This document shows, piece after piece, positions 7,867 to 16,679 of a stretch of DNA of 64,000 nt. A model generated the notes under the pieces. The model saw nothing but the letters and a program-made list of their open reading frames with translations, searched no databases and was not told where the DNA came from. The position numbers and the translations under genes were made by a program. The stretch comes from Burkholderiales bacterium. GTDB taxonomy: Bacteria; Pseudomonadota; Gammaproteobacteria; Burkholderiales; SG8-41. The stretch is from NCBI GenBank assembly GCA_030683105.1, contig JAUXMZ010000003.1, positions 1 to 64,000 on the forward strand, in the 5' to 3' direction. Positions within the stretch are counted from its first letter, which is position 1; the number at the start of each line of letters is the position of its first letter.

Positions 7867-9660
7867 ATGACCATCAGCAAGCTCGGGCGCTATCAAATCG
7901 TGTCCCAACTCGGTCGCGGCGCCATGGGTACTGTTTACCAGGCGCTGGATCCCATGATCGAGCGCACTGTCGCGATCAAGACCCTCAATCCGAACCTCTC
8001 CGATGAAAACATGGCGGAAGTCAAGGAGCGTTTCCTGCGCGAGGCAAAATCTGCGGGGCGGCTCAATCACCCTAACGTAGTCACCATCTACGACGTTGGC
8101 GAAGCCGAAGGCGTTGCCTATATCTCGATGGAATACCTTGAAGGCCGCTCGTTGCGCCAGGTGCTCGACGCCGGCGGACCGCTTTCGCTGCAGGTCATCA
8201 GCGACATTGCCGCCCAGATTGCCGACGCCCTGGATTACGCCCAGCGCTCGGGCATCGTTCATCGCGACATCAAGCCCGCCAACATCATGCTGTCGTCGGT
8301 GGGCCTGGCGAAATTAACCGATTTCGGCATTGCCTTCATGGCCTCGTCGTCGATGACGCAGACCGGGACGATGCTCGGCTCGCCCAAGTACATGTCGCCC
8401 GAACAGGTTCTGGGGCGGCCCGTTGACGGGCGTGCCGATATCTTTTCGTTGGGGGTGGTGCTCTACGAGATGCTCGCGCGCAGGACGCCGTTCGAACTGC
8501 CGGATATCACCACGTTTACGCTGATGCAGCGCATTGTCACCGCACCGGCGCCGCGTGTCTCGGATTTGGGCATGGATATCCCGGCTGCGTTCGATGCCAT
8601 TCTTGCGCGGGCGCTGGCCAAACGTCCCGAAGAGCGCTTCCAGCACGCCATCGAATTTGCGAACGAGCTGCGCAACTACATGCGGTCCGCAGGAGCGGGG
8701 GCGGGCACGCCGGTTATCGCACCTTCCGCCGGCGACGTTACGCTGGTGGTGAGCCGCACTGTTGCCAACAGCCAGGCTGAAACGCTGCCGCCGCCCAACG
8801 ATGATGATGAACGGGCAAAGATGGCGAAGTTGCTCGAGGATTTGGATGTGTTCTCGCAAAGTTACGAGCAGGAGGAGGAGCGCAGGCGCGCTGAAATCAC
8901 GGCCAGGGCGAAGGCTGCCGCGGCGGCGGCGGCTGAGGCTGCGGCGAGAGCCGCGGCGGAAGCGGCACGGCGGGAGCTGGAGGCTGCGGCGGGGGGCAAG
9001 GCGAGGAGCGCGCTGATAGGCATCCTGCACGAGCAGGCTCAAGCCAAAGTACAGCAGCGTCCGGAAGCGCCATCGCGTGATTCGGTGCAGATGCTTGATT
9101 CCAAGTTGCGCAAGGCCTTCAGCTACCTCGTGGAATTCGTACACCTGCTCAATGAGGCGTCACCCGCGTTCAAGGGCAAACTCAAGCTGCTTTATGCCGG
9201 CGAACTGCCGGCAGGCACGCTCGGCAACGGCCTGGTCAACTACCGTTCTAAAAGAATCGAGGACCACGAGGCGATCGATTACATCACGCTCAACTATCGC
9301 GTTAACTCGCCGAAAAAGGCGAGCGTTGCCCTGAACCTGGGCGAGGCGCGGGCGTTGAAAGCGCTGCTGGAGCGCTCGCGCATCAATTACAACGAGCGGG
9401 AGTTGAAGAATGAGCAGGGCAAGGTGCCGCGCAGCGCCATGGTGATCGAGTGCAACATTCCGGCGAGCGCCGTGCTGCGCGCCGATTACGGCGCATCGGC
9501 GGTGCGGTTTGAATGCTTCAACGTCGGCCAGATCGGCCTGGCGAATTACCGCATCGGCGCCGACGAATTCGACGACGAGACCATCGAGGAGTTCGGTAAA
9601 TTCATGCTCGGCATTCCTGGCCGCTTCTCGGATTTGAGGCAAAGCATCGGAACCGGTTAG
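7867..9660 (+). CDS. Serine/threonine protein kinase with Ala-rich linker and novel C-terminal domain
   Basis: A 597-residue Hanks-type kinase. It has the glycine loop LGRGAMGTVY, ATP lysine K38 (VAIKTL), catalytic loop H132-R-D134-IKPAN, DFG at 152-154 and an SPKYMSPEQ activation end. Residues ~335-400 are a charged then Ala-rich helix likely to form a coiled coil. Residues ~405-597 form a globular C-terminal region of no family I recognise. Unlike PknB-type kinases there is no transmembrane helix, so it is cytosolic. It lies 133 bp after the cyclase-FHA gene on the same strand. Confidence 0.92.
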   Translation: MTISKLGRYQIVSQLGRGAMGTVYQALDPMIERTVAIKTLNPNLSDENMAEVKERFLREAKSAGRLNHPNVVTIYDVGEAEGVAYISMEYLEGRSLRQVLDAGGPLSLQVISDIAAQIADALDYAQRSGIVHRDIKPANIMLSSVGLAKLTDFGIAFMASSSMTQTGTMLGSPKYMSPEQVLGRPVDGRADIFSLGVVLYEMLARRTPFELPDITTFTLMQRIVTAPAPRVSDLGMDIPAAFDAILARALAKRPEERFQHAIEFANELRNYMRSAGAGAGTPVIAPSAGDVTLVVSRTVANSQAETLPPPNDDDERAKMAKLLEDLDVFSQSYEQEEERRRAEITARAKAAAAAAAEAAARAAAEAARRELEAAAGGKARSALIGILHEQAQAKVQQRPEAPSRDSVQMLDSKLRKAFSYLVEFVHLLNEASPAFKGKLKLLYAGELPAGTLGNGLVNYRSKRIEDHEAIDYITLNYRVNSPKKASVALNLGEARALKALLERSRINYNERELKNEQGKVPRSAMVIECNIPASAVLRADYGASAVRFECFNVGQIGLANYRIGADEFDDETIEEFGKFMLGIPGRFSDLRQSIGTG

Positions 9661-9689
9661 GCAAAGGAACATATGAAAGAGGAACTGAA

Positions 9690-11426
9690 ATGACCGCACT
9701 GAAAAGTGATATCCGCGACGGCATGAAGATCGACTGGGATGTGCCGGTCACGATGGACGACGGCCTCGTGCTGCGCGCGGACGTGTTCCGGCCGGTGGCG
9801 GAGGGGCGCTATCCGGCGCTGCTGAGCTACGGCCCGTACGGCAAGGGGCTCGCGTTCCAGGAAGGCTACAAGACCGCGTGGGAGATCATGTCGCGGCAGA
9901 ACCCCGATGCGCTCGCGGGCTCCACCAACCAGTACCAGAGCTGGGAGGTCGTCGACCCCGAGAAGTGGGTGCCCGACGGTTACGTCTGCGTGCGCATCGA
10001 TTCGCGCGGCGCGGGCCGCTCTCCCGGGTATCTCTGCCACAACAACGCGCGTGAAACCCGGGATTTGCATTTGAGCATAGAGTGGGCCGCGGCGCAGCCC
10101 TGGTGCAGCGGCAAAGTGGGCTTGAACGGCATTTCCTACTACGCGAGCAACCAGTGGCGGGCGGCGGCCACTCAGCCGCCGCATCTTGCGGCGATCTGCG
10201 CATGGGAAGGCTGGAACGACAGTTACCGCGACGGCAACCGCCATGGCGGCATCATCTGCGTGTTCCGCAAGAACTGGCAGGACATGCAGGTGAAAACCGT
10301 GCAGCATGGCGTCGGTGAACGCGGGGCAAAGAGTCGCCTCACGGGCGAACTGGTGTGCGGCCCGGAAACCCTGTCCGAGGACGAACTCGTAAAAAATCGC
10401 GAGGACATGTGGTCGGCGCTGCTCTCCCGCCCGCTTGACGATGCGTATTACCGCGAGCGCTCCGCGGACCTGTCCAAAGTCACGGTGCCGCTGCTTTCGG
10501 CGGCCAACTGGGGCGGGCAGGGTCTGCATACCCGCGGCAACTTCGAAGGGTACATGCGCGCGGGGTCGAAGCAAAAATGGCTGGAAGCGCACGGCGGCTC
10601 GCACTGGGCGCCGTTCTACACCGATTACGGTGTGAAGCTGCAGAAGCGCTTCTTCGATTATTTCCTCAAGGGCGTGGCCAACGGCTGGGACAAGCAGCCG
10701 CGCGTACTGCTGCAGGTGCGCCATCCCGGCGAGAAATTTGTCGAGCGTCACGAAAACGAATGGCCGCTGGCGCGCACGCAGTGGACCCACTTTTATCTCG
10801 ATCCCAAGGAAATGCGCCTGTCGCCTGTGCCGGTTGCGACGGCACAGGCGCTCACCTATGAAGCGATGGGCGACGGCGTGACCTTTTCCACGCCGCCGCT
10901 CGCGCAGGATACCGAGATCACCGGGCCGTCCGCGCTCAAGCTCTTTGTGTCCTCGTCGACCGCGGACGCCGATATTTTCGCGGTGCTTCGCGTCTTTGAT
11001 CCGGCGGGCAAGGAGGTCGTGTTTCAGGGCGCGCTCGATCCGCACACGCCCATCGCCCAGGGCTGGTTGCGCGCTTCGCACCGCAAGCTCGATCCCAAGC
11101 TCTCGTTGCCGCACCGGCCGTATCACACGCATGACGAGAAGCGGCCGCTCACGCCGGGACAGGTGTATGAGCTCGATGTCGAGATCTGGCCGACCTGCAT
11201 CGTGGTGCCGAAAGGCTATCGCATTGCACTCACCGTGCGCGGCAAGGATTATGAGTATGAAGGCGAGGCGGCCACGCTGTCGAACATGAAGAACCCGATG
11301 CGCGGTTGCGGACCTTTCATGCACGACGATACTGTCGATCGGCCGCCGGAAGTGTTCGGCGGCAAAGTTACGCTGCATTTTGGCCCCGGCCGGCAGAGCT
11401 CGGTACTGTTGCCGGTCATTCCTTGA
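9690..11426 (+). CDS. CocE/NonD-family (X-Pro dipeptidyl-peptidase S15) hydrolase
   Basis: A 578-residue serine hydrolase. Residues ~15-330 are the alpha/beta-hydrolase part with RIDSRGAGRSPG and the nucleophile S149 in LNGISYYA. The His of GGSHWAPF is a plausible triad base. The C-terminal ~230 residues are the jelly-roll domain typical of CocE (DTEITGPSALKLFVSS, later FQGALDPH). Family members cleave acyl esters or Xaa-Pro peptides. No signal peptide is seen. A GAGGAA ribosome-binding site lies upstream and a strong terminator follows. Confidence 0.9.
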   Translation: MTALKSDIRDGMKIDWDVPVTMDDGLVLRADVFRPVAEGRYPALLSYGPYGKGLAFQEGYKTAWEIMSRQNPDALAGSTNQYQSWEVVDPEKWVPDGYVCVRIDSRGAGRSPGYLCHNNARETRDLHLSIEWAAAQPWCSGKVGLNGISYYASNQWRAAATQPPHLAAICAWEGWNDSYRDGNRHGGIICVFRKNWQDMQVKTVQHGVGERGAKSRLTGELVCGPETLSEDELVKNREDMWSALLSRPLDDAYYRERSADLSKVTVPLLSAANWGGQGLHTRGNFEGYMRAGSKQKWLEAHGGSHWAPFYTDYGVKLQKRFFDYFLKGVANGWDKQPRVLLQVRHPGEKFVERHENEWPLARTQWTHFYLDPKEMRLSPVPVATAQALTYEAMGDGVTFSTPPLAQDTEITGPSALKLFVSSSTADADIFAVLRVFDPAGKEVVFQGALDPHTPIAQGWLRASHRKLDPKLSLPHRPYHTHDEKRPLTPGQVYELDVEIWPTCIVVPKGYRIALTVRGKDYEYEGEAATLSNMKNPMRGCGPFMHDDTVDRPPEVFGGKVTLHFGPGRQSSVLLPVIP

Positions 11427-11446
11427 ACTGAACCGGGCTTGAAGCA

Positions 11447-11479
11447 CAAAGGGCAGCCGCGGCTGCCCTTTGTTTTTTC
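11447..11479 (+). terminator. Rho-independent terminator after the CocE-type gene
   Basis: AAAGGGCAGCC and GGCTGCCCTTT pair around a GC centre (11448-11471) and are followed by GTTTTTTC. On the minus strand the T-tract is poor, so it mainly ends plus-strand transcription. Confidence 0.85.
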
Positions 11480-11500
11480 ATGTGCCGACCTCGGCTAACC

Positions 11501-11974
11501 TTACCAGCCGCGGCTGCCGAGGACTCCACCGAGTACGCTGCCTACCACGGTCGCGGCTTTCTTGCCGTTGCCCTGGCCCACGTTGTGACCGGCGACAGCG
11601 CCTATGGTGGCGCCGGCGAGCGTGCCCAGCACCGAAATGGAAGACTGGGCCGGCGCGTTGGGCGGTTGGTTATAGCCAGGCTGCTGGTTATAGCCGGGCT
11701 GTGGCTGGTAGGCGGGCGGCGGGTAGTACTCCGGACGTTCCACGTAGACGCGGCGCTCGACGTAAACGGGACGGTCGATGTAGACCGGACGCTCGACCAC
11801 ATACTCCCGCACTACCGGCCGCTGGTAACGCTCGACCACGACGACATCGTCGTTATAGCCGCGGTCGCGGTAACCGTGAGCGCGTGCCCAGTGGGGTGGA
11901 TCCGCAAAAACCGGAACCGCTGCTGCAAGCATTGCACCGGCCGACAACATAACCAGGGTTTTCTTCGCGTTCAT
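11501..11974 (-). CDS. Secreted glycine-zipper (2TM) protein
   Basis: A 157-residue exported protein. The signal peptide spans about residues 1-24 (MNAKKTL...AVPVFA). Next comes a repetitive Val/Tyr/Arg-rich segment with repeated PVYVERRVYVERP-like units (~50-80), then a Pro/Gln/Tyr-rich linker (YQPQPGYNQQPGYNQPP). The C-terminal glycine zipper (LAGATIGAVAGHNVGQG ... VLGGVLGSRGW) resembles the Rick_17kDa/SlyB 2TM motif that inserts in membranes. There is no lipobox Cys, so it is likely periplasmic or outer-membrane associated. It is convergent with the CocE gene. Confidence 0.85.
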   Translation of the reverse strand: MNAKKTLVMLSAGAMLAAAVPVFADPPHWARAHGYRDRGYNDDVVVVERYQRPVVREYVVERPVYIDRPVYVERRVYVERPEYYPPPAYQPQPGYNQQPGYNQPPNAPAQSSISVLGTLAGATIGAVAGHNVGQGNGKKAATVVGSVLGGVLGSRGW

Positions 11975-12106
11975 GGCAATCTCCTTTTTGAACTTGCAGG
12001 AGTATTAAACGCTCAAGCCGGGGATACGTCTGTTAAGAATTGAAACAAGATGTGAGCTTGGCAACACTTTATTACAAATTGCCGCAGCTGCGCCTCTGCG
12101 TGTTGT

Positions 12107-13120
12107 TCAGCGCAGCGTATCGGGTGCAACGCCGCGCAGCATGCCGACGAACCGCTGGCGGTCATCGTGCGTGAAACCGCGCAGCGTGACAAAATCAACG
12201 TGGCGTTCAGGCCGCGCCGGATCGATGACGATGCCCCAGATCGGGCGCACCGAATCGGGCAGCATCGCATAGCGCACATCGCCTATGATCTCCGGCCGTT
12301 CAGGGTGGCGTGCGAGATAGCCTTCCGATAATTGCGCGAAACGCGCCACATCCTTCGCCTGCACGCTGGCCGCGGGCAGCAGCGGCGTCATATCGGCAGG
12401 CGTGATGCGCGCGATGCCGCCGCCCGGATACACGACGGGCGATGACAGCGGTCCGGCACGCACCGCATCCACCATGAACTTGCCGTTTGCCAGGTAAATT
12501 GAACGCCACAGCAGAAGATTTCCCAGCGTCGGTTTGACTTCGTGCTGAGAGATGATGTGTCCGCGCGATGCCGCTAGCTGTTCTGCGGCATCGCGGACGC
12601 GCGCCTGTTGCAGTGCGCCCACCCCGAGATACAGGACGACCGTGGCAATCGCGATCCGCGCCCGCGGCGCCGAACCCGCTTTCAACGCAAGAATCACGCC
12701 TGCGAGCAGCATCAGTGTCGGCAGCGGGTCGACGACAGCCACTACGCTCCACGCGAAACGCGTGTCGGCAAACGGCCACAAGAGTCGCGTGCCGTAGCTG
12801 GTGCAGGCGTCGAGCAGGACGGCGCTGATGTAACCTGCGAGGGCGGGCCAGAAGAGCGTGTCGAACGCCGTGCGCCTGCGCAACACGAGCCACAGCATGC
12901 CGGCCGCGATCAGCGCGCCCGCCGGCGCCGAAATCAGCGCGTGGCTGAAATGACGGTGATACTCGACATTGAGCAGCGGATCGCTGGCGGAACTGATCAG
13001 GACGTCGGCATCGGGCAGCAGGGCGCCGGCCAGTCCGGCGAGCGCCGCAATCTTCGCGTTGCGGGGTGAGACACTCAGGCCGCTGGCCGCACCGAGCAGG
13101 GCATGGGAGACCGGATCCAT
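12107..13120 (-). CDS. YdjM-family membrane-bound metal-dependent hydrolase
   Basis: A 337-residue inner-membrane protein. The N-terminus MDPVSHALLGA, then ALLPDADVL and YHRHFSHAL, carries the conserved His/Asp set of the YdjM/YbcI family. About five hydrophobic segments follow to residue ~180, then a soluble C-terminal domain of about 150 residues ending MLRGVAPDTLR. In enterobacteria the family member is LexA-regulated; no LexA box was recognised here. The reaction is unknown. It precedes an MFS gene on the same strand with a 101-bp gap. Confidence 0.85.
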   Translation of the reverse strand: MDPVSHALLGAASGLSVSPRNAKIAALAGLAGALLPDADVLISSASDPLLNVEYHRHFSHALISAPAGALIAAGMLWLVLRRRTAFDTLFWPALAGYISAVLLDACTSYGTRLLWPFADTRFAWSVVAVVDPLPTLMLLAGVILALKAGSAPRARIAIATVVLYLGVGALQQARVRDAAEQLAASRGHIISQHEVKPTLGNLLLWRSIYLANGKFMVDAVRAGPLSSPVVYPGGGIARITPADMTPLLPAASVQAKDVARFAQLSEGYLARHPERPEIIGDVRYAMLPDSVRPIWGIVIDPARPERHVDFVTLRGFTHDDRQRFVGMLRGVAPDTLR

Positions 13121-13178
13121 TACTTGGCGCCCGTCATGCTGTTGGAGTTGTGCATGGCACGGAACTTATCCCATAACG

Positions 13179-13199
13179 CCCCTCCTGCTCAAGGAGGGG
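13179..13199. repeat. GC-rich intergenic hairpin
   Basis: CCCCTCCT and AGGAGGGG form a perfect 8-bp stem with a five-base loop, followed by TGGCTGCGTC. There is no T-tract, so it resembles a dispersed extragenic palindrome rather than a terminator. It separates the YdjM-type gene from the MFS gene. Confidence 0.6.
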
Positions 13200-13221
13200 T
13201 GGCTGCGTCAACTACGGGGAT

Positions 13222-14475
13222 TCAGTCTGGGCGCCGCGGCGCCGTGATCAGGCAGATTAGCGCGATGGCGGCGGGAATGGCCACCGTGGCGAAGGTTACG
13301 CCATAGCTTTTGGTCAGCGCATAGACGTTGACGAACAGGATGGGGCCGATGAATTTACCGGTGTTGAAGATCACCAGCGAGCCGCTGACGGCGAGGCTGA
13401 TCTGGCCTTGGGGTGTGAGGCGGCCGACTTCGGCCAGGATGGCGCCCGGCCAGCAGCCGGATGCGCCGCCCAGGACGGCAAACAGCAGATAAATCGCGGG
13501 CAGCGGCAGCGCCGGTGACATCGCCAGCGCCGCCAGGCAGGCGAGCACCAGCACCCCCGCCGTCCACGCCAGCACGCGCGCGGTGTCGCCCACCCGGTCG
13601 ACCAGCCAGCCTATGAACACACGGCCGAACGCGCTGCTCAGCTGCACCACGGTCAGCACAGTGCCGGCGACGATGAGGCTCATGCCCAGCGCTTCCACGC
13701 AAGCCACCACTGCAAACGCCGCGGTGCAGAATTGCGCCCAGGAAAAACAGCCTCCGGCTATCGTCAGGCGGCGCAGCGCAGGGTGTCCCCAGATCGCGCT
13801 GACCCCGGCCAGTGGATTGGGCGTGAAAGCGGGGCTGGCGGAATCGCGGTCATCGTCCCAGGGGCCCCGGCCGTGCTGCATCAGCACGATAACGGCGCAT
13901 AACAACGCGACGCTCAACACCACCGCCCAGCGCCATCCGGCAAGCACCGTCACCGCAGGCCCAAGCAACGCCGCGAAAATGCCGCCCAGCGGTATGCCGA
14001 CCTGATGCAGCGAGAACACGAAGCTGCGCCGCTCGGCCGGGGTGTATCGAACCAGCAGGTATGAGGCAGAAGGCGTGATCATGCCGTAGCCCAGGCCGAT
14101 GACGAACGAGCCGAGAATGAGGAACGGCGCCCACGGCAGCAGCATGATCAGCAGCCCGCCGGCCGCCAGGGCATGACCGATCTGGTTGGTGCGGCCGGCG
14201 CCGAGCTTGCGGCTCATATTGCCGATCAGGGTGAGCGATGCCAGCATGCCGATGCTGAGCAGGCTGATCTGGTAGCCGATCATCGACGCGTCGAAGCCGT
14301 AATCGTGCGCTACCGCAGGCGCGACAGCGGGCAACACCAGCACCGCCATGGATGACATGGTGTGGCCGGCGATCAGTGCAAATACCAGAAACGCCAGTGA
14401 GAGGCCGGGGCTGTCGCTGTGGCGGGTCTGTAGTGACGTGGCGTTGTGATCCGCGTCTGGGTTGCGGTCTGGCAT
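13222..14475 (-). CDS. MFS transporter
   Basis: A 417-residue major facilitator with 12 predicted hydrophobic segments. A cytosolic N-terminal stretch of ~20 residues precedes helix 1. The A-like motif between helices 2 and 3 is degenerate (LIGNMSRKLGAGRTNQIG), and a second-half repeat reads GRVFIGWLVDRVGDTAR. The substrate is unknown; the nearby SDR and Bug genes suggest an organic acid. It is transcribed toward the YdjM-type gene. Confidence 0.88.
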   Translation of the reverse strand: MPDRNPDADHNATSLQTRHSDSPGLSLAFLVFALIAGHTMSSMAVLVLPAVAPAVAHDYGFDASMIGYQISLLSIGMLASLTLIGNMSRKLGAGRTNQIGHALAAGGLLIMLLPWAPFLILGSFVIGLGYGMITPSASYLLVRYTPAERRSFVFSLHQVGIPLGGIFAALLGPAVTVLAGWRWAVVLSVALLCAVIVLMQHGRGPWDDDRDSASPAFTPNPLAGVSAIWGHPALRRLTIAGGCFSWAQFCTAAFAVVACVEALGMSLIVAGTVLTVVQLSSAFGRVFIGWLVDRVGDTARVLAWTAGVLVLACLAALAMSPALPLPAIYLLFAVLGGASGCWPGAILAEVGRLTPQGQISLAVSGSLVIFNTGKFIGPILFVNVYALTKSYGVTFATVAIPAAIALICLITAPRRPD

Positions 14476-14478
14476 TTA

Positions 14479-14641
14479 GAGCCTGTAACAAAATCTAAAA
14501 AAATAGCCGCCAACGAATTCACTTTAATACCCGCTTGACGGGCACACCGATGAAAAAGCAAATAGACAGGATTTACAGGATTATCAGGATTGAACAAAAA
14601 AACATTAAATAAATCATGTAAATCTTGTTAATCCTGTCTAT
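14479..14641. repeat. Inverted-arm intergenic repeat with 9-base units
   Basis: The left arm from 14563 and the right arm to 14641 end in a perfect 12-bp inverted repeat, ATAGACAGGATT / AATCCTGTCTAT. Each arm contains 9-base variants (GGATTTACA, GGATTATCA / GTAAATCTT, GTTAATCCT). The preceding GAGCCTGTAACAAAATCTAAAA...TAGCCGCC segment is shared with 28199. A TACCCGCTTGACGGGCA hairpin at about 14528 recurs at 40548 and 43095. Confidence 0.7.
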
Positions 14642-14708
14642 GGTTTTCCGCGCTTGATCTTATCCGCGTACCGCCGGGCAGAGATCCGGCAGCGCTGCAT
14701 CACGGCGG

Positions 14709-15458
14709 TCAGAACATCATCTGGCCGCCATTCACGTGCAGGGTCTGGCCGTTGATGAAGCTTGCGCCGGATCCGCACAAAAAGCGCACCGTGGTGGCGA
14801 TTTCGCCGGCCTCGCCGCGGCGGCCGAGCGGAACGAGTTCCTCGCCTGCGCGCGCGGAGCGGCCGGCGGCGCGCGCTGTATTCATCTGTCCCGGTGCGAC
14901 GCAGTTCACGCGTATGCCGTGTTCCGCAAGCTCGCGCGCGAGGCCCCGGGTCAGGCCGATCAGCCCGTGTTTTGCGACCGCTCCGTGCACCCGCCGCTTC
15001 ACGCCGGAAAGCGCCATCATGCCGCCCAGCGTCACGATGGCCCCGCCGCCGGCCCTGATCATGTGCGGCACGCAGGCCTGGGCGCAGTAGAACGCGCCGT
15101 CGAGCGTGATCGAGAGCGGCAACCGCCATTCCTCGTAACTTAACTCGAGAAACGGTTTCTCGGTGCGCACTGAAGCGTTGAGTATCAGCATGTCGATGCG
15201 GCCGAAACTCCGGATCACGCCTTCGACCATGGCGTTGACCGCATGGCCGTCGGCGATGTCAGCCACAAAGCATTCGGCCTTGCCGCCCGCTGCGCGGATT
15301 TCCTGAACGACTTTTTCGGCATCTTCACGCGATGCGCGCGTGTTGACCGCGACAGCCGCGCCGGCGGCTGCAAGTTCGAGCGCGGTGGCGCGGCCGATAT
15401 TGCGCGCGGCACCCGTGACCAGGGCCACTTTTCCCGCAAGCTCGGTTGTCTTTGTCAT
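14709..15458 (-). CDS. SDR-fold protein lacking the catalytic Asn, Ser and Tyr
   Basis: A 249-residue short-chain dehydrogenase fold from ATG 15458 (MTKTTELAGKVAL). The cofactor motif TGAARNIGRA (residues 15-24) and NAS (94-96, NAG equivalent) are present. The catalytic tetrad is mostly gone: the Asn position is T118 (SITLDG), the Ser region is G145-G146 (IVTLGGMMA), and the Tyr position is G159 in VHGAVAKHG. Only K163 remains. The C-terminus ends NGGQMMF. It may bind a nucleotide without classical oxidoreductase chemistry. The remnant at 1081 shares the same HGxVxKHG signature, so this is a family trait. Confidence 0.85.
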   Translation of the reverse strand: MTKTTELAGKVALVTGAARNIGRATALELAAAGAAVAVNTRASREDAEKVVQEIRAAGGKAECFVADIADGHAVNAMVEGVIRSFGRIDMLILNASVRTEKPFLELSYEEWRLPLSITLDGAFYCAQACVPHMIRAGGGAIVTLGGMMALSGVKRRVHGAVAKHGLIGLTRGLARELAEHGIRVNCVAPGQMNTARAAGRSARAGEELVPLGRRGEAGEIATTVRFLCGSGASFINGQTLHVNGGQMMF

Positions 15459-15508
15459 GTTGTGGATTACCCACTGATAAAAACGGTATGGTAACTGGAA
15501 ATGGATGA

Positions 15509-15532
15509 TGGAGCACTGGAGCATTGGAGCAC
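15509..15532. repeat. Three tandem 8-bp units
   Basis: TGGAGCAC, TGGAGCAT and TGGAGCAC follow one another directly, just upstream of the SDR-fold gene. They could be a slippage product or an operator array; nothing else supports a function. Confidence 0.6.
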
Positions 15533-15657
15533 CGGTTTTGGGTTACCATTCCGGCGACGCTTCAATAAAAAGCAGATTAGAGAAGTACGCGAAGGTAGTG
15601 AAGCTCTCGGGCGCAAAGATCGATTAGCCGGGCGGCAATACACTTTTATATTTCAGG

Positions 15658-16668
15658 TCAGTCGATACTCGCGCCGGAACGCCGGATGACTTCGCCCCAT
15701 TTGACGTATTCCTTGCGGATCAGTTCGCTGAACTGCTCGGGCGTGCCGCCGCCGGGATCGGCTCCGATCGCGGCGAATTTCTGCCTGAGCTCAGACGAGG
15801 CGAGGGCCTTGTTGAGTTCCGCATTGAGCTTGGTGATGATGGGTTTCGGCACGCCGGCAGGCACCACGATGCCATTCCACGTGCTTGCTTCGTAGCCCGG
15901 CACGCCTGCTTCGGCAATCGTCGGCAGATCGGGAAGTGCCGCAGAGCGCTTCGCGCCGGTCACGGCGATTCCCCGCACCCGGCCTGACTTGGCATGTGGC
16001 GCGATCGAGTTCAGTCCTTCCATCATCAATTGCACCTGTCCCGCAATGAGATCGGCGATGCCCGCCGCGCCGCCCTTGTACGGGACGTGCGTGATTTTCG
16101 TGTCGGTCATGAACTTGAAGAGCTCGAATCCCACATGGCCCGGCGTGCCGTTACCGGAGGAGGCGTTGAACAGCCTGCCCGGGCTTTGCTTCGCATAGTC
16201 GATCAATTCCCGCACTGTCCGGAAAGGGGCTGCTGGCGACGCGGCAAGCAGCATCTGATTGGATGCGGTTTGCACAACGCCCTGGAAGTCCTTCAGCACG
16301 TTGTAAGACAGCTTGCGCACCATATTGGGACTGATCGCCAGCGCACCGACCGGGGCGTAACCGAGCGTGTAGCCATCGGGTGTGGCCCGCGCCGTCAACT
16401 CCATGCCTATGGTCAGCGCGCCGCCGGGACGGTTGTCGACGACGACCTGCTGGCCCAGTTGGTTCGCAAGTTCCGCAGCGACGATGCGCGCGATGGTATC
16501 GGATGAACTACCGGGCGCCTGGGGCACGATCAGCCGCAGCGGCCGGGAAGGATAGGGCTGAGCGGATGCGTCGACCGTAATTCCTGTCAACACCAGCGGC
16601 AGCACCAGCAGGGCGCGGCGCAAAACGACGGAACTCAGCGTGGCGTAGATCCAGTCAGGTATGTTCAT
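15658..16668 (-). CDS. Bug-family periplasmic solute-binding receptor (TTT)
   Basis: A 336-residue receptor from ATG 16668 (MNIPDWIY). It has a long signal region with a hydrophobic core at ~18-36 ending VDASAQPYPS. Hallmarks are PYPSRPLRLIVPQAPG, DNRPGGALTIG, and ITHVPYKGGA. The start at 16668 lies 11 bp downstream of the stop of the alpha/beta hydrolase gene at 16680, so the two form an operon. Earlier in-frame starts would overlap that hydrolase. No TctA or TctB gene accompanies it. Confidence 0.93.
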   Translation of the reverse strand: MNIPDWIYATLSSVVLRRALLVLPLVLTGITVDASAQPYPSRPLRLIVPQAPGSSSDTIARIVAAELANQLGQQVVVDNRPGGALTIGMELTARATPDGYTLGYAPVGALAISPNMVRKLSYNVLKDFQGVVQTASNQMLLAASPAAPFRTVRELIDYAKQSPGRLFNASSGNGTPGHVGFELFKFMTDTKITHVPYKGGAAGIADLIAGQVQLMMEGLNSIAPHAKSGRVRGIAVTGAKRSAALPDLPTIAEAGVPGYEASTWNGIVVPAGVPKPIITKLNAELNKALASSELRQKFAAIGADPGGGTPEQFSELIRKEYVKWGEVIRRSGASID

Positions 16669-16679
16669 TTCGCTTTCCT

